A DNA stretch of 64,000 nt from Symmachiella macrocystis. Its GTDB lineage: Bacteria > Planctomycetota > Planctomycetia > Planctomycetales > Planctomycetaceae. A program made the position numbers and the translations under genes. The stretch spans positions 1,054,001-1,118,000 of the forward strand of contig NZ_SJPP01000002.1 of assembly GCF_007860075.1 (NCBI RefSeq), written 5' to 3'. This document shows, one piece after another, positions 34,751-44,010 of the stretch. Numbering within the stretch: the stretch's first letter is position 1; each line of letters starts with the position of its first letter. The notes beneath the pieces are model-generated. The model saw only the letters and a program-made list of their open reading frames with translations, searched no databases and was not told the origin of the DNA.

Positions 34751-35470
34751 ATGATATCGCTCAAAACTCTCACGCGGATTTCTACTGCTCTGCTCGTCGT
34801 TACCGCGGCGATCGTCTCGTTGGGCTTGGCCGACGAAAAATCGAAACCGGACAAAACGCTTGATGGCTTGCCGTTGATCTTTGAAGATGACTTTGAAAGC
34901 GGCAAGGCTCAGCGTTGGCTGCCAGCGACCGCTGCAGGTTGGAAGGTCACGCACCAGGGAGATAACCACGTCTATAGCCAACACAAAAGCATTAAGCTCA
35001 AAACCCCCTATCGTTCGCCCTACAACCGCGCATTCATCAAGGACTTGTACGTCAGCGACTTCGTGCTGGATGTGCAATTGCAATCGACGATTAAGGATTA
35101 TGGCCACCGCGACTTGTGCATGTTTTTCGGATACCAAGACCCGTCGCACCTGTATTATGTGCACCTGGGCAAGAAGATGGATCCGCACGCCAACAACATC
35201 TTTATCGTCAACGACGCCGACCGGAAATCGATTTCCACCAAAACGACCGACGGGACGAACTGGGATGACGATTGGCATCACGCTCGCGTGGTTCGCAATG
35301 TCGAATCGGGCACGATCGATATTTATTTCGATGACATGGAAACACCCGTGATGACGGCCGTCGATAAGAATTTCACCTGGGGCCAAGTCGGCATCGGCTC
35401 ATTCGACGACACGGGGAATTTCGACGATATCCTCTTGTACGGCAAGAAAGTCGACAAACCCAAGCAATAG
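34751..35470 (+). CDS. Secreted LamG/DUF1080-like protein
   Basis: A signal peptide (ISLKTLTRISTALLVVTAAI) precedes a beta-sandwich of about 210 residues with DDFESGKAQRWLP near the start, FVLDVQLQSTIKDYGHRDLC, DPSHLYYVHLGKK, and WHHARVVRNVESGTIDIYFD near the end. This pattern is seen in DUF1080 (3-keto-disaccharide hydrolase-like) and LamG domains that bind sugars. The protein is likely exported to the periplasm. It stands alone between a GspE-like gene and a convergent CPBP protease gene. Confidence 0.65.
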   Translation: MISLKTLTRISTALLVVTAAIVSLGLADEKSKPDKTLDGLPLIFEDDFESGKAQRWLPATAAGWKVTHQGDNHVYSQHKSIKLKTPYRSPYNRAFIKDLYVSDFVLDVQLQSTIKDYGHRDLCMFFGYQDPSHLYYVHLGKKMDPHANNIFIVNDADRKSISTKTTDGTNWDDDWHHARVVRNVESGTIDIYFDDMETPVMTAVDKNFTWGQVGIGSFDDTGNFDDILLYGKKVDKPKQ

Positions 35471-35499
35471 CGTGCGCCAGAACCATGCTGTGCCGACCG

Positions 35500-36636
35500 C
35501 TATTCCATGATCATCAAATACGTCAGCACACCGACTCCGGCTAGGCTCAGTGCCGCAGCCAGATAGGTGATGGGCGTCGCGGGATTGGAAGTTATCTCCC
35601 CTTCGCCCTCCACCGCATCTGCATTACCGGACAGGCGGCGGGTTTGCCAGAGGATGCCGAATAGACAGAGGGCTGTCAGCAGCGATGCGGCGAGGATCCC
35701 CCCCGACAACGGCTCCTCAAGCGTTTGAGCTTCCGCCTCGCTCAACTCGCCGGCGGCTTCCATCATGAGCAGCGCCAGGGAATTGTTGGCAAGGTGCAAC
35801 AGGACGGGTGCCCAAAAGCTCTTGGTCAGCAGATAGACAACATGCATCGCCATGCCCAAGGGGATGACGGCAATGGCCTGAATAGGCATGAGGTGCATCA
35901 CGCCAAACAGTACCGATGTGGCGAGCACGCCCCACCACGCTCCCCAATTGCGCACGAGCGTGTTTCCAATGATACCGCGGAAGATCAACTCCTCGCCCAC
36001 TGCTGGGCAAACGGCCATCAACAGCCACATGATGACCAGTGGACCAGCGCCGAGGATTTGTTGCATTTGATCCATGTACTCTTGCGACGAGATGGCAATG
36101 CCGACCGACTCCAACAGGTCACTGGCCAAGCTCGACCAGGCATGCGCGAGAAACTGAACCGGCAACGTCAATCCGAGCACAACCAGCAAATGCCCCAACG
36201 ACAGCCGCCGCAGTCCCAACGTGCGGGGGAATTTTGTACCGAACCGTACAAAGACACCCAGCGCCGCAAAGCCGATCAAAAATACTTGTGAGCCAATCAG
36301 CGCCGGCAACATAGCCTCTTGTTCGATAATTGTGGGTGAGAACTCGCTGTTGGGGTGAGCCACTATCCAAACCACACTCACCACTATGGCCGCTGCAATA
36401 GAGCCGGTGAATATTGCAATCAGCGTACCCACCATCCAGCCAACGGCTTCGAGACCGGGAAAAACCGTCCGCATGAACCACGTCGGCGGCGGCACAACGT
36501 TGATTTCGACTTTTTGTTCCTGTTCGGGCAATGCCACGTCTGTCTCGCCCACATCGGTTGAGATGTCTTCGACCGGCGGGTCATTCTCCCTCGGCGGCAG
36601 CGGCTCGTCGGTACCCTCCGGCGGTTCATGCGTCAT
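35500..36636 (-). CDS. CPBP-family intramembrane protease
   Basis: The 378-residue protein has a hydrophilic acidic N-terminus (65 residues), about eight membrane spans, and the CPBP (CAAX protease and bacteriocin-processing) motifs: CPAVGEELIFRGIIGNTL (EExxxR), SVLFGVMHLMP (FxxxH), and APVLLHLANNSLALL (HxxxN). These form the intramembrane metal site. Substrates are unknown. The gene is convergent with the LamG-like gene and divergent from the kinase. Confidence 0.85.
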   Translation of the reverse strand: MTHEPPEGTDEPLPPRENDPPVEDISTDVGETDVALPEQEQKVEINVVPPPTWFMRTVFPGLEAVGWMVGTLIAIFTGSIAAAIVVSVVWIVAHPNSEFSPTIIEQEAMLPALIGSQVFLIGFAALGVFVRFGTKFPRTLGLRRLSLGHLLVVLGLTLPVQFLAHAWSSLASDLLESVGIAISSQEYMDQMQQILGAGPLVIMWLLMAVCPAVGEELIFRGIIGNTLVRNWGAWWGVLATSVLFGVMHLMPIQAIAVIPLGMAMHVVYLLTKSFWAPVLLHLANNSLALLMMEAAGELSEAEAQTLEEPLSGGILAASLLTALCLFGILWQTRRLSGNADAVEGEGEITSNPATPITYLAAALSLAGVGVLTYLMIME

Positions 36637-36844
36637 GGAATCTGGGACCCTTACCGGGAAAATGACCGTATCCGGCGCTGTACTCCGGGGCGGGACATAG
36701 TAAATTGAAGTGAGCAGCGTCCAGAAAAAGTTGGCTGTTTTTCCGCTGCGCGTCTGGTATACCGCGCAATCCGGATGGGGTCAATTAGTCTCTGTGCAAC
36801 ACTTGCTGGAAGGTGAGAGAACCCATCAAGATTCTCGCTCCGTT

Positions 36845-36882
36845 GGCGAATCACTCTTTAAAAGCAACACCCGTGATTCGCC
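36845..36882. promoter_or_regulatory. Perfect 10-bp inverted repeat upstream of the kinase
   Basis: GGCGAATCAC at 36845-36854 and GTGATTCGCC at 36873-36882 form a perfect inverted repeat with an 18-base spacer, 94 bases before the kinase start, in a 339-base divergent intergenic region. It could be an operator or an RNA hairpin. No T-tract follows. Confidence 0.4.
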
Positions 36883-36975
36883 TATGTCGGCCGTATATTG
36901 GAATCTGTCGCCAATTCTTGTTGAAATAGAACGAACCGCTCCCCTTGATCGTTCGCAGACTTTGTTTCCTCAACC

Positions 36976-38421
36976 GTGACTGAATCCGTGAATTCCATCA
37001 CCGAACAATCCGATGCCGCCCCCAATGTTGTCTTCTGCCCAGGCTGCAATGAGCGTCTGGCCACTGTGGATGGCGAATGCACGCGGTGCGGAGCCATCTT
37101 GCCCGAGATCATGGGCGACCAACTGCAGGAAACGTTGCTGATTCACGATTGGCACGGAAACGGCACATATTATACGGAACCCTCAGAAGAATTCGACGAC
37201 CTGTTGGGCAGCGCCCTGAACGTTTACGAATTGGAATCGCTCATCGGCAGCGGCGGCATGGGGCGGGTGTATCTGGCAAAGCACCGCGATTTGGATCGGT
37301 ACTGCGCGCTGAAGATTCTGTCTCCCAAATCCGCGGAGATCGATCAAGACTACGTCGAACGCTTCGTCAACGAAGGCCGCGCCACGGCGTCGTTGATCCA
37401 TCCCAATGTGGTCACGATTCACGCGATTGGACAAGAAAAAGGATTTCATTTTTTAGAAATGGAGTTTGTCGCCGGGCGCTCGTTGCAACGATTGCTTCGC
37501 GATGAACAGCGATTGACACCGATTCGGGCCACCGCTTTGGCAGCGACAATCGCCAACGGACTGGCGACGGCGCATCGCGCGGGGATCGTGCATCGCGACC
37601 TTAAGCCCGACAATATCTTGCTCAATCATCAAGGCATTGCCAAGCTCGCCGACTTTGGATTGGCGAAACGGATATCCACACTGCGGCAATTTCCCAAAGA
37701 CTTAGCCGGCACGCCGAATTTCATGGCGCCGGAATTGTTCCACGGCGAACCGGCCAGTCCCGCGAGCGACGTCTATGCGTTGGGGGTCTGTTACTTTTTG
37801 ATGCTCAGCGGCCGCCTGCCGTATGTGGCCAAGTCGATTGATGAATTGATGGCGCAGGTTGCAACCGAAGCGCTGCCGAACATTCGCGATTTCAATCCCC
37901 GCGTCAGTCTGGTCATGGGCGAAGTGCTCAGCTTGCTGTTGGCCAAAAGCCCACACAATCGTCCCTGTGACGGCATCGAAGCAGCGCAACTGCTGCAAGC
38001 AGTCTTGGGACAGACGCGCGATTTGGAATCGTTGCTGACCGATGCTTTTTTAAACGACCCGTCGATTCGCTGGACACGACAAGACCTGCGGTATCGTATT
38101 GACCATGAATTACCCGACGGCCGCCGACAGGTGTTGTTTGTCGAACCGAGCGACCATCATGCCGGGGAATGTTTGCTGTTGATCTATAGCATCTGTTGCC
38201 CGGCCGACCCGGAATTTTTCGAAACGGCGTTGCGACTCAATTCTGAGATCCCACACGGCAGTTTAGCGATTCGAGAAGTCGACGGGCGGGAAATGTTTGT
38301 GATGGTCAACTCACACCTACGCTCCACAGTCGAAGTCGAAGAAATCCGCCGCAGCATCTTGGAAGTCTCCACCCGTGCCGATGAAATCGAAAACCGGCTC
38401 ACCGGGGAAGACTGCCACTGA
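36976..38421 (+). CDS. Serine/threonine protein kinase with N-terminal zinc ribbon
   Basis: The first 40 residues hold a four-cysteine ribbon (FCPGCNERLA...CTRCGAI). The kinase domain starts near residue 80: LIGSGGMGRVYLAKH (glycine loop), YCALKIL (catalytic lysine), HRDLKPDNIL (catalytic loop), ADFGLAK (DFG), GTPNFMAPELF (activation end). The remaining 150 residues are a non-kinase domain of unknown type with a REVDGREMFVMVNSHLRST beta segment; no transmembrane helix was seen, so the kinase is probably cytoplasmic. The start is GTG at 36976; another GTG four codons on is possible. It is preceded by a region with a perfect inverted repeat. Confidence 0.9.
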   Translation: MTESVNSITEQSDAAPNVVFCPGCNERLATVDGECTRCGAILPEIMGDQLQETLLIHDWHGNGTYYTEPSEEFDDLLGSALNVYELESLIGSGGMGRVYLAKHRDLDRYCALKILSPKSAEIDQDYVERFVNEGRATASLIHPNVVTIHAIGQEKGFHFLEMEFVAGRSLQRLLRDEQRLTPIRATALAATIANGLATAHRAGIVHRDLKPDNILLNHQGIAKLADFGLAKRISTLRQFPKDLAGTPNFMAPELFHGEPASPASDVYALGVCYFLMLSGRLPYVAKSIDELMAQVATEALPNIRDFNPRVSLVMGEVLSLLLAKSPHNRPCDGIEAAQLLQAVLGQTRDLESLLTDAFLNDPSIRWTRQDLRYRIDHELPDGRRQVLFVEPSDHHAGECLLLIYSICCPADPEFFETALRLNSEIPHGSLAIREVDGREMFVMVNSHLRSTVEVEEIRRSILEVSTRADEIENRLTGEDCH

Positions 38422-38448
38422 ATGGATCGATTTCCGTTGCGGTAGATC

Positions 38449-38482
38449 GGCCTCGCGCAGAGACGCCAAGGCGCAAAGAGAT
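38449..38482. repeat. GCGCAGAGACGCCAAGGCGC-type dispersed repeat
   Basis: The sequence GCGCAGAGACGCCAAGGCGC with a CAAAGAGATTC tail resembles a low-complexity intergenic unit that recurs in many bacterial genomes. It lies between the convergent kinase and permease genes. Confidence 0.4.
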
Positions 38483-38547
38483 TCTCTTGTGAGGGGACTT
38501 AGAGGCGTATCTCTCGTACTACATAGAAAGGTGCGTCGCGACGCTCC

Positions 38548-39960
38548 CTATGCGGGGTCGGGATCGCGTTTGGGTAGGCCGACCAATAGCAATGTTGCCA
38601 CGATGCCCACGGACATGCCGACCCAGGGATTGGGAAATACCACCAGCGAGACTGCAGTGAGCAGAGCGACGCCCCGTTCGATCGGTGTTTTCGAAATGCC
38701 CATGGCGACATACGCACAGGCGAATCCGGTGAGGACCAGGGTCAGCGACAAGGCAATGCCCATCAATGGTTTCAAAACATTCAACAACGGCAAGATCATG
38801 TACAACAGCGGCACACCGAAGACGTAGTACGATGAAATCCCAGTATACAGGGAGTCCATCGCCTGTCGTCCTTCCCGCCAGCGCTGCACAACAATCACAT
38901 GCACCCCGGTCCACAGGCAGCCTTGCGTTGGAAAAAACGGTGAAAACAGCGCCATCATGGCGTTGCGAATCGCCAACGAAAAGTGGCTGCGGTTGACATC
39001 GATCACGATTTTTTCATCCGGCCGACTAGGCTGCGCATCCTGTATGACTTCCGCACCGGTGATCAGATCTCCAAACAAGATTACGTAGCCCATGATGGCC
39101 AGCGGAAACCCATCGAGAAACATTGTCAGACTGGGCCAGCCGATCGCAAAGGGAGAAACTTTGTTGAAAAGGTCAGCGAAAGGGGGGATCAAAATGATGT
39201 CGTTAAAGTTGGTCCCGATCGACTTGATTGCATCACTGTAACTAATTTCATTGACCCATGGCAGCGGACCGACAATGGCAGCAATGACGAATCCGGGGAG
39301 CAAACCCAACCCTGCGAATTTCGCCAGCCACCGCCACCGCAATTTGAGTCGCTGCACGGGCAGCGAAAACGTGAGAATCAGACAGATCGCGACGGCTACA
39401 GTGGTCGTGATCGGTTGTTTGAGCAACAGCTCCTTTTTTTCATCCAACATAACCCGCATCAAGGCGGCGATCGCGGCGCCTAAAATGATGCCGCTCTTCA
39501 GCGCATCGGGCAACCAGCGAATGAACCGATGCCCCAATCCCGTTGCACCCATAAAAAAGAGGATGGCAGCAAAATTAAGCGAGACCGCCGTCATCATTTG
39601 GAACTTCTCTTGGGGAGTACCATAGACCGCATTCCCATTCCCATCGACGGCCAAAATAAAGGCAATGGCCAACGGCAACGCGGGGGTGACCCAGCCCGGC
39701 GCGAACGGCTCGCCGAATAGAATCGGCGCGCTACTAATGAGCATTGATTGGATAAAAATGCAGGCGACCGCCTCTTCAAAAGACAGTCCGAAGGGTCCCG
39801 TCAACAACGGGACCAGTCCCAAGCCTGTGGCGCCGGCGACGAAGATGCCTTGAAAAAATTCCGGCCAAGTGATGCCCGTATGATAAAACGGAAGGCGAAA
39901 CGTAAACGGCCCCCAGCGCCAGCCCGGTTGTTCTGTCCCCGCGGTCCGTTGATGCTGCAT
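38548..39960 (-). CDS. NCS2/SulP-like permease (solute carrier 23 type)
   Basis: The 470-residue protein has about 12 membrane spans and an NCS2-like arrangement, with two conserved regions bearing AFILAVDGNGNAV and TGLGHRFIRWLPDALKSGIILGAAIAAL, and FSPFFPTQGCLWTGVHV later. The family moves nucleobases, ascorbate or other anions; the substrate is not resolved. Its gene lies 29 bases after the GlcE-like gene on the same strand, so the permease may carry the substrate or product of that oxidase. The unusual loop DGNGNAVYGTPQEK is not typical of purine permeases. Confidence 0.65.
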   Translation of the reverse strand: MQHQRTAGTEQPGWRWGPFTFRLPFYHTGITWPEFFQGIFVAGATGLGLVPLLTGPFGLSFEEAVACIFIQSMLISSAPILFGEPFAPGWVTPALPLAIAFILAVDGNGNAVYGTPQEKFQMMTAVSLNFAAILFFMGATGLGHRFIRWLPDALKSGIILGAAIAALMRVMLDEKKELLLKQPITTTVAVAICLILTFSLPVQRLKLRWRWLAKFAGLGLLPGFVIAAIVGPLPWVNEISYSDAIKSIGTNFNDIILIPPFADLFNKVSPFAIGWPSLTMFLDGFPLAIMGYVILFGDLITGAEVIQDAQPSRPDEKIVIDVNRSHFSLAIRNAMMALFSPFFPTQGCLWTGVHVIVVQRWREGRQAMDSLYTGISSYYVFGVPLLYMILPLLNVLKPLMGIALSLTLVLTGFACAYVAMGISKTPIERGVALLTAVSLVVFPNPWVGMSVGIVATLLLVGLPKRDPDPA

Positions 39961-39989
39961 CGTGCTTCCCCGCTAAATAGCGCCACCCG

Positions 39990-41240
39990 TCATTGGGCAG
40001 CGGACATTGCGTTTTTTGTAAACACTCGCCCGGGATTCAGAATATCCCGGGGGTCGAGTTGCTGTTTGATCCGCTGCATCAACGCCCGGTCCTGCCGCGC
40101 TTGGCCGAAAACCGGGATCGTCTGTTTCCACGATTCATCGCAATCAAAAATCACCAGATTGCCATCCGCCTCATGCGCCAATGCTTGTAGCGGGGACAAT
40201 AATTCCACAGCAGCATCGAGCGTGGTCACTTCATCCGGGAGGTGCCCAATCACAATTCCGTTGCCGGCATGCGCGGCAAGCGAGACTCCGGCGGAGGTTG
40301 CTAATTCGGAAAACTCGACCAGTCGCGACGGACGCAGGTTGGCTTGAAATGTGAGCGGTTCGTCGGATGAGGTCGCGAAATCGGTCAGTGCGAACCACAG
40401 CGACTCGGCATCAGCCACGACCGCAACGTCGCAAATCCCGGCTGCTTCCAGCTCAACCGACATGGTTTCGGCTTGCCACTCTGTCTCGCGTGCGGCTCCC
40501 TCAAAACCGATGCATAAGATCGGTCCGCTGGAAGGCAAATCCAATCGGGCTTCGGCGGCAATTTCGTGAGCGGCGGCGGCGTTGAGTACCTCTAGAGCAA
40601 CCGGTCGGGTTGCGGAAGTCAGTAGGTTTTCGAGCGCGACTTCCACGGCCTGCCAATCCGCAGCGGCACACCACAGTAATTGTGACATTTCCGGTTGCGG
40701 TATGACCTTCAGCGTGACTTGGGTGATGACCGCCAAGGTTCCCAGCGAACCAATCATCAATTTACACAGATCGTAACCCGCTACGTTTTTGACAACACGT
40801 CCACCGGCGCTGAACGTCTTGCCGGCGGCGTCGATGGATGTGATGCCGATCAGGTAATCGCGCATCGTGCCGAAACCAAATCGCCGCGGTCCGCTGGTGT
40901 TGGTGGCCAAGACGCCGCCCAACGTGGCGCGCGAGGATTGCGGAACGTCGATCGGTAACCGCTGCCCTTCGGCTTTGAGAATTTCGGTCAGCTCGTCCAT
41001 CCGAATCCCGGCCTCGACGGTGATCGTCATGTCCCGCGCCGGGTAGTCGATCGTGCGATTCAACCGCAACGTGGAAAAGGCAAAGCCGGGCTGCGTGGGA
41101 GCATAACCGTAATGCAGTGCTGTCCGGCCACCAACCGGAAAGATAGCCCGGCCTGCCCCGGCGGAATTCTCTGCGAGAAAGTCGCGGGCTTCATCGGATG
41201 TTGTAGGAGTAAATTCGTCGGACGACTCGGTCGTAGTCAT
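39990..41240 (-). CDS. FAD-binding oxidase subunit, GlcE-like
   Basis: The 416-residue protein has the PCMH-type FAD domain of glycolate oxidase GlcE: FPVGGRTALHYGY, VEAGIRMDELTEIL, PQSSRATLGGVLATNTSGPRRFGFGTMRD, and GRVVKNVAGYDLCKLMIGSLGTLAVIT. The C-terminus ends in RALMQRIKQQLDPRDILNPGRVF. In GlcDEF, GlcE is the second FAD subunit; here it follows the GlcD-like gene, with 46 bases between. No GlcF iron-sulfur subunit is seen nearby. Confidence 0.85.
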   Translation of the reverse strand: MTTTESSDEFTPTTSDEARDFLAENSAGAGRAIFPVGGRTALHYGYAPTQPGFAFSTLRLNRTIDYPARDMTITVEAGIRMDELTEILKAEGQRLPIDVPQSSRATLGGVLATNTSGPRRFGFGTMRDYLIGITSIDAAGKTFSAGGRVVKNVAGYDLCKLMIGSLGTLAVITQVTLKVIPQPEMSQLLWCAAADWQAVEVALENLLTSATRPVALEVLNAAAAHEIAAEARLDLPSSGPILCIGFEGAARETEWQAETMSVELEAAGICDVAVVADAESLWFALTDFATSSDEPLTFQANLRPSRLVEFSELATSAGVSLAAHAGNGIVIGHLPDEVTTLDAAVELLSPLQALAHEADGNLVIFDCDESWKQTIPVFGQARQDRALMQRIKQQLDPRDILNPGRVFTKNAMSAAQ

Positions 41241-41285
41241 AATCAGCAGAGAATTCCGGAATGGGGTCTATCGTCAGTTTCGAAA

Positions 41286-42749
41286 TTAGAGAGCGGCCCG
41301 ACGGGCGGGATGCGATTTTTCGATGTGTTCCATCCCACAGGCGCCAGCCGTGGGAAGCATTTTTTGAGGGCTGCACAATCCTGTGGGATTGAAAGCAATT
41401 CGCACTGCTTCCATGGTTTCCAAATCGGCTTCGGTGAAGAGCTTGTTCATAAAGTTGATTTTCTCGACGCCGATTCCATGCTCACCCGTCACACTGCCGC
41501 CCAGCTCGATACAACGATTGAGGATTTCATCGCTGGCCAACAGCACGCGTTTGACCTGCTCAGCATCGCGTTCGTCGAAGAGCAAAATGGGATGGATGTT
41601 GCCGTCGCCCGCGTGAAACACGTTGACGATGCGAATGTCGTGACGGGCACTTGCTTCGGTAATGAACTTCAAAATCTCTGGCAGCTTCGTCCGTGGTACC
41701 ACGCCGTCTTGCGTGCAGTAACTGGGGCTGAGTCGGCCGATCGCGCCAAACGCTTTTTTGCGACACTTCCACAACAAATCGCGTTGTTGCGGCGAATCGG
41801 CTTTGCGGACTTCACGGGCGTTGTTTTGTTCACACAACTCCACAATCTGTGCCGCTTCACCATCGACGGCGACTTCCAAGCCGTCGACCTCGATCAGCAA
41901 CACCGCTCCGGCGTCGAGCGGAAATCCGAAATGAAACGCGGGTTCGACCGCTTCGATGATTCCCTGATCCATCAATTCCAAAGCCGCCGGCACAATGCCC
42001 GCCCCGATGATACCGCTGATTGCTTGCGTCGCATCTTCCACGGTTTCGAAGACTCCCAACATTGTGCGATAGGCGACTGGATCGCGGGTGAGCCGTACGA
42101 TGACTTTGGTACAAACGCCGAATGTTCCTTCGCTGCCCACAAACAGGCCGGTTAAGTCGAAACCGGGATTGTCTTCAGTATATCCGCCGAATTGCACCAC
42201 CTCGCCATCGGGCAAGACGACTTCGGCGCCCAGGACGTGATTGACTGTGACCCCATATTTTAAGGTGTGCGGGCCACCGGAATTGGTGGCGACATTCCCG
42301 CCAATCGTACACGCCCCTTGGCTGGAAGGATCGGGGGCATAGTGAAACCCAGTTCCCTTGAGGTGCTGCGTCAAATGCACGTTCACCGTGCCGGGACCGA
42401 CCACTGCATAGTGATCCCGCAAATTCACGTCATGAATTCCCCGCATCCGCGTTAAGGCAATCATCACGCCGCCGCCCACGGGCAGGCACCCTCCCGCAAG
42501 ACTGGTTCCCGCGCCACGGGGGACGAAGGGAATCTTATATTCGTTGCATAGTTTTACGATGGCGACTACGTGCTCAGTCGTCTCGGGGAAGACGACGCAG
42601 TCGGGAGTGTTTTTCTCAATCACAAACCCGTCGCACTCGTAGACCAGCACTTGCTCGTGGGCGCTAAGCACACTGGTTTCCCCCACGATGCGACGCAGAG
42701 CCTGCAGTGCTTGGGCGGGAATTGTCGATATCGTTGCTGTTTCAGGCAT
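41286..42749 (-). CDS. FAD-linked oxidase, GlcD-like (glycolate/lactate oxidase)
   Basis: The 487-residue protein shows the FAD-binding PCMH motifs PRGAGTSLAGGCLP, DPSSQGACTIGGNVATNSGG, LTGLFVGSEGTFGVCTKV, and the C-terminal FAD-linked oxidase motif NVFHAGDGNIHPILLFD with GGSVTGEHGIGVEKI near the end. These are standard for GlcD and D-lactate dehydrogenases of the same family. The enzyme should oxidise a 2-hydroxy acid such as glycolate or lactate in the cytoplasm, passing electrons to quinone. Downstream are GlcE-like and permease genes on the same strand. The C-terminus past residue 475 (SHPARRAAL) is an extra tail. Confidence 0.9.
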   Translation of the reverse strand: MPETATISTIPAQALQALRRIVGETSVLSAHEQVLVYECDGFVIEKNTPDCVVFPETTEHVVAIVKLCNEYKIPFVPRGAGTSLAGGCLPVGGGVMIALTRMRGIHDVNLRDHYAVVGPGTVNVHLTQHLKGTGFHYAPDPSSQGACTIGGNVATNSGGPHTLKYGVTVNHVLGAEVVLPDGEVVQFGGYTEDNPGFDLTGLFVGSEGTFGVCTKVIVRLTRDPVAYRTMLGVFETVEDATQAISGIIGAGIVPAALELMDQGIIEAVEPAFHFGFPLDAGAVLLIEVDGLEVAVDGEAAQIVELCEQNNAREVRKADSPQQRDLLWKCRKKAFGAIGRLSPSYCTQDGVVPRTKLPEILKFITEASARHDIRIVNVFHAGDGNIHPILLFDERDAEQVKRVLLASDEILNRCIELGGSVTGEHGIGVEKINFMNKLFTEADLETMEAVRIAFNPTGLCSPQKMLPTAGACGMEHIEKSHPARRAAL

Positions 42750-42796
42750 GTTTTTTATCGCAGATACAAACTCAAGGACCAGACGAATCGCCGCCG

Positions 42797-43291
42797 TTAA
42801 TAGTTAAAACCGTTTTTACGGATATGAATCATCGGGGACTCATCCGCCAAGCGGGGACCGCTGCCAGCGGCAATGACCTTCAGCAGATAGACGCGATGAT
42901 CTCCAGCGGCGAGACTCTCGACAACTTCGCCTTCCAGATACCCCAGACTGTCCGACAAGATCGGCAAACCGGTTTCGCCAGTGGTGATGTCCAAACCTTC
43001 AAACGCCGGTTGATCCGGTTCGAAGCCGCGACCGAAATGGCCGAGCAATTGTTTCTGTGACTCACTGATGACATTCACGACCGCTCGGCCGGTTTGCCCC
43101 AACCAGTCGTTCACATAGCGCCCCTCTTTAACCACGACAGAAATCGTGGGGGGCTCAAAGGCCGCCTGTTGAACCCAACTGGCCAGCATGCCGGTCGTGT
43201 TGCCGTTGTCGTCACCACAGGTGAGGATGAACACCCCGCTGGGAATCCGCCCCAACACTTGGGCCAGTTCGCTGTTTTTTTCGTCTGCCAT
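42797..43291 (-). CDS. Flavin reductase-like domain protein
   Basis: The product is a flavin-reductase/FMN-binding split-barrel protein: LGRIPSGVFILTCGDDNGNTTGMLASWVQQAAFEPPTISVVV at the start, then GRAVVNVISESQKQLLGHFG, and the C-terminal GDHRVYLLKVIAAG. I chose the ATG at 43291 because AAGGAG lies five bases before it; the frame extends seven codons upstream. It lies 47 bases upstream of the GlcD-like gene on the same strand, which suggests co-transcription and a redox link. Confidence 0.8.
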   Translation of the reverse strand: MADEKNSELAQVLGRIPSGVFILTCGDDNGNTTGMLASWVQQAAFEPPTISVVVKEGRYVNDWLGQTGRAVVNVISESQKQLLGHFGRGFEPDQPAFEGLDITTGETGLPILSDSLGYLEGEVVESLAAGDHRVYLLKVIAAGSGPRLADESPMIHIRKNGFNY

Positions 43292-43357
43292 GATACTCCT
43301 TGAGAAACGCATCCCCCCCAGGCCATACCGGGAGAAGTTGTCGAATGTCGATTGGGT

Positions 43358-43675
43358 TTAGGATTCGGAGGTCTTGAGATCGCCGGCGACTTTATCTTCG
43401 ATGCTGCGCACTTTAGAGACCAGCCGACCGCTGGCTCCGCGACGGGCATCGATTTTGACTGAACAGGTCACGCGGTCACAGTCGACGCTCATGGCTTCGT
43501 AACACTTGGTCACGACGGCCATCACTTCGTCCCATTCTCCTTCGATGACCGTCCCCATAGCGTGCAAACGATAGTCCAGACCGCTCTGCGAAATGATTTC
43601 CACAGACCGCGCCACATAGGGACTCACACTTTCGCCTTTGCCCAAAGGCGTCATGCTGAATTCTAATAAAACCAC
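43358..43675 (-). CDS. MTH1187-type thiamine-binding protein
   Basis: The 105-residue product starts VVLLEFSMTPLGKGESVSPY and continues SVEIISQSGLDYRLHAMGTVIEGEWDEVMAVV. This is the MTH1187/YkoF-type fold, with the conserved MTPLGKG and MGT...EGE segments that are often annotated as thiamine-binding. The GTG at 43675 gives the normal family start; the frame extends further upstream, but that part lacks family similarity. The gene lies just upstream of the flavin reductase, on the same strand. Confidence 0.8.
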   Translation of the reverse strand: MVLLEFSMTPLGKGESVSPYVARSVEIISQSGLDYRLHAMGTVIEGEWDEVMAVVTKCYEAMSVDCDRVTCSVKIDARRGASGRLVSKVRSIEDKVAGDLKTSES

Positions 43676-43813
43676 GCTATGGATTCCCCGAATAGTGAAC
43701 GGTAACCGCAATGCTTCTATTCTAGGGAGGCAGCCGCACCTTGCAATGATCCGCGTCCCCTTTCCGCCACAGAACCAATTCACCGCAGCACGTACCTAGT
43801 CAATAAGCCCGTC

Positions 43814-43926
43814 GGGAGGGCGAAGCTCCTGCTGAGCCGCATCGGTAACTGTAGGATGGCTTGCAAACGTGTTGGCCAAATGACGCATTGCAGTAGCGCG
43901 CGGCTCGGCAGGAGCCTCACCCTCCC
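43814..43926. repeat. GGGAGGGCGAAGCTCC palindromic repeat, copy 2
   Basis: Arms 43814-43840 and 43900-43926 are near-identical to those at 13482-13593, but the 59-base centre is different. It lies between the thiamine-binding gene and ftsI, in a 335-base region with no gene. Confidence 0.75.
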
Positions 43927-44010
43927 GGAGACCGTACTCGCAACGCGCAGCGACCAACGGGAGCGGACCCCCCCCCTCCGAGCGGAAGCTCGCACCAAGC
44001 GGCCATGCCG

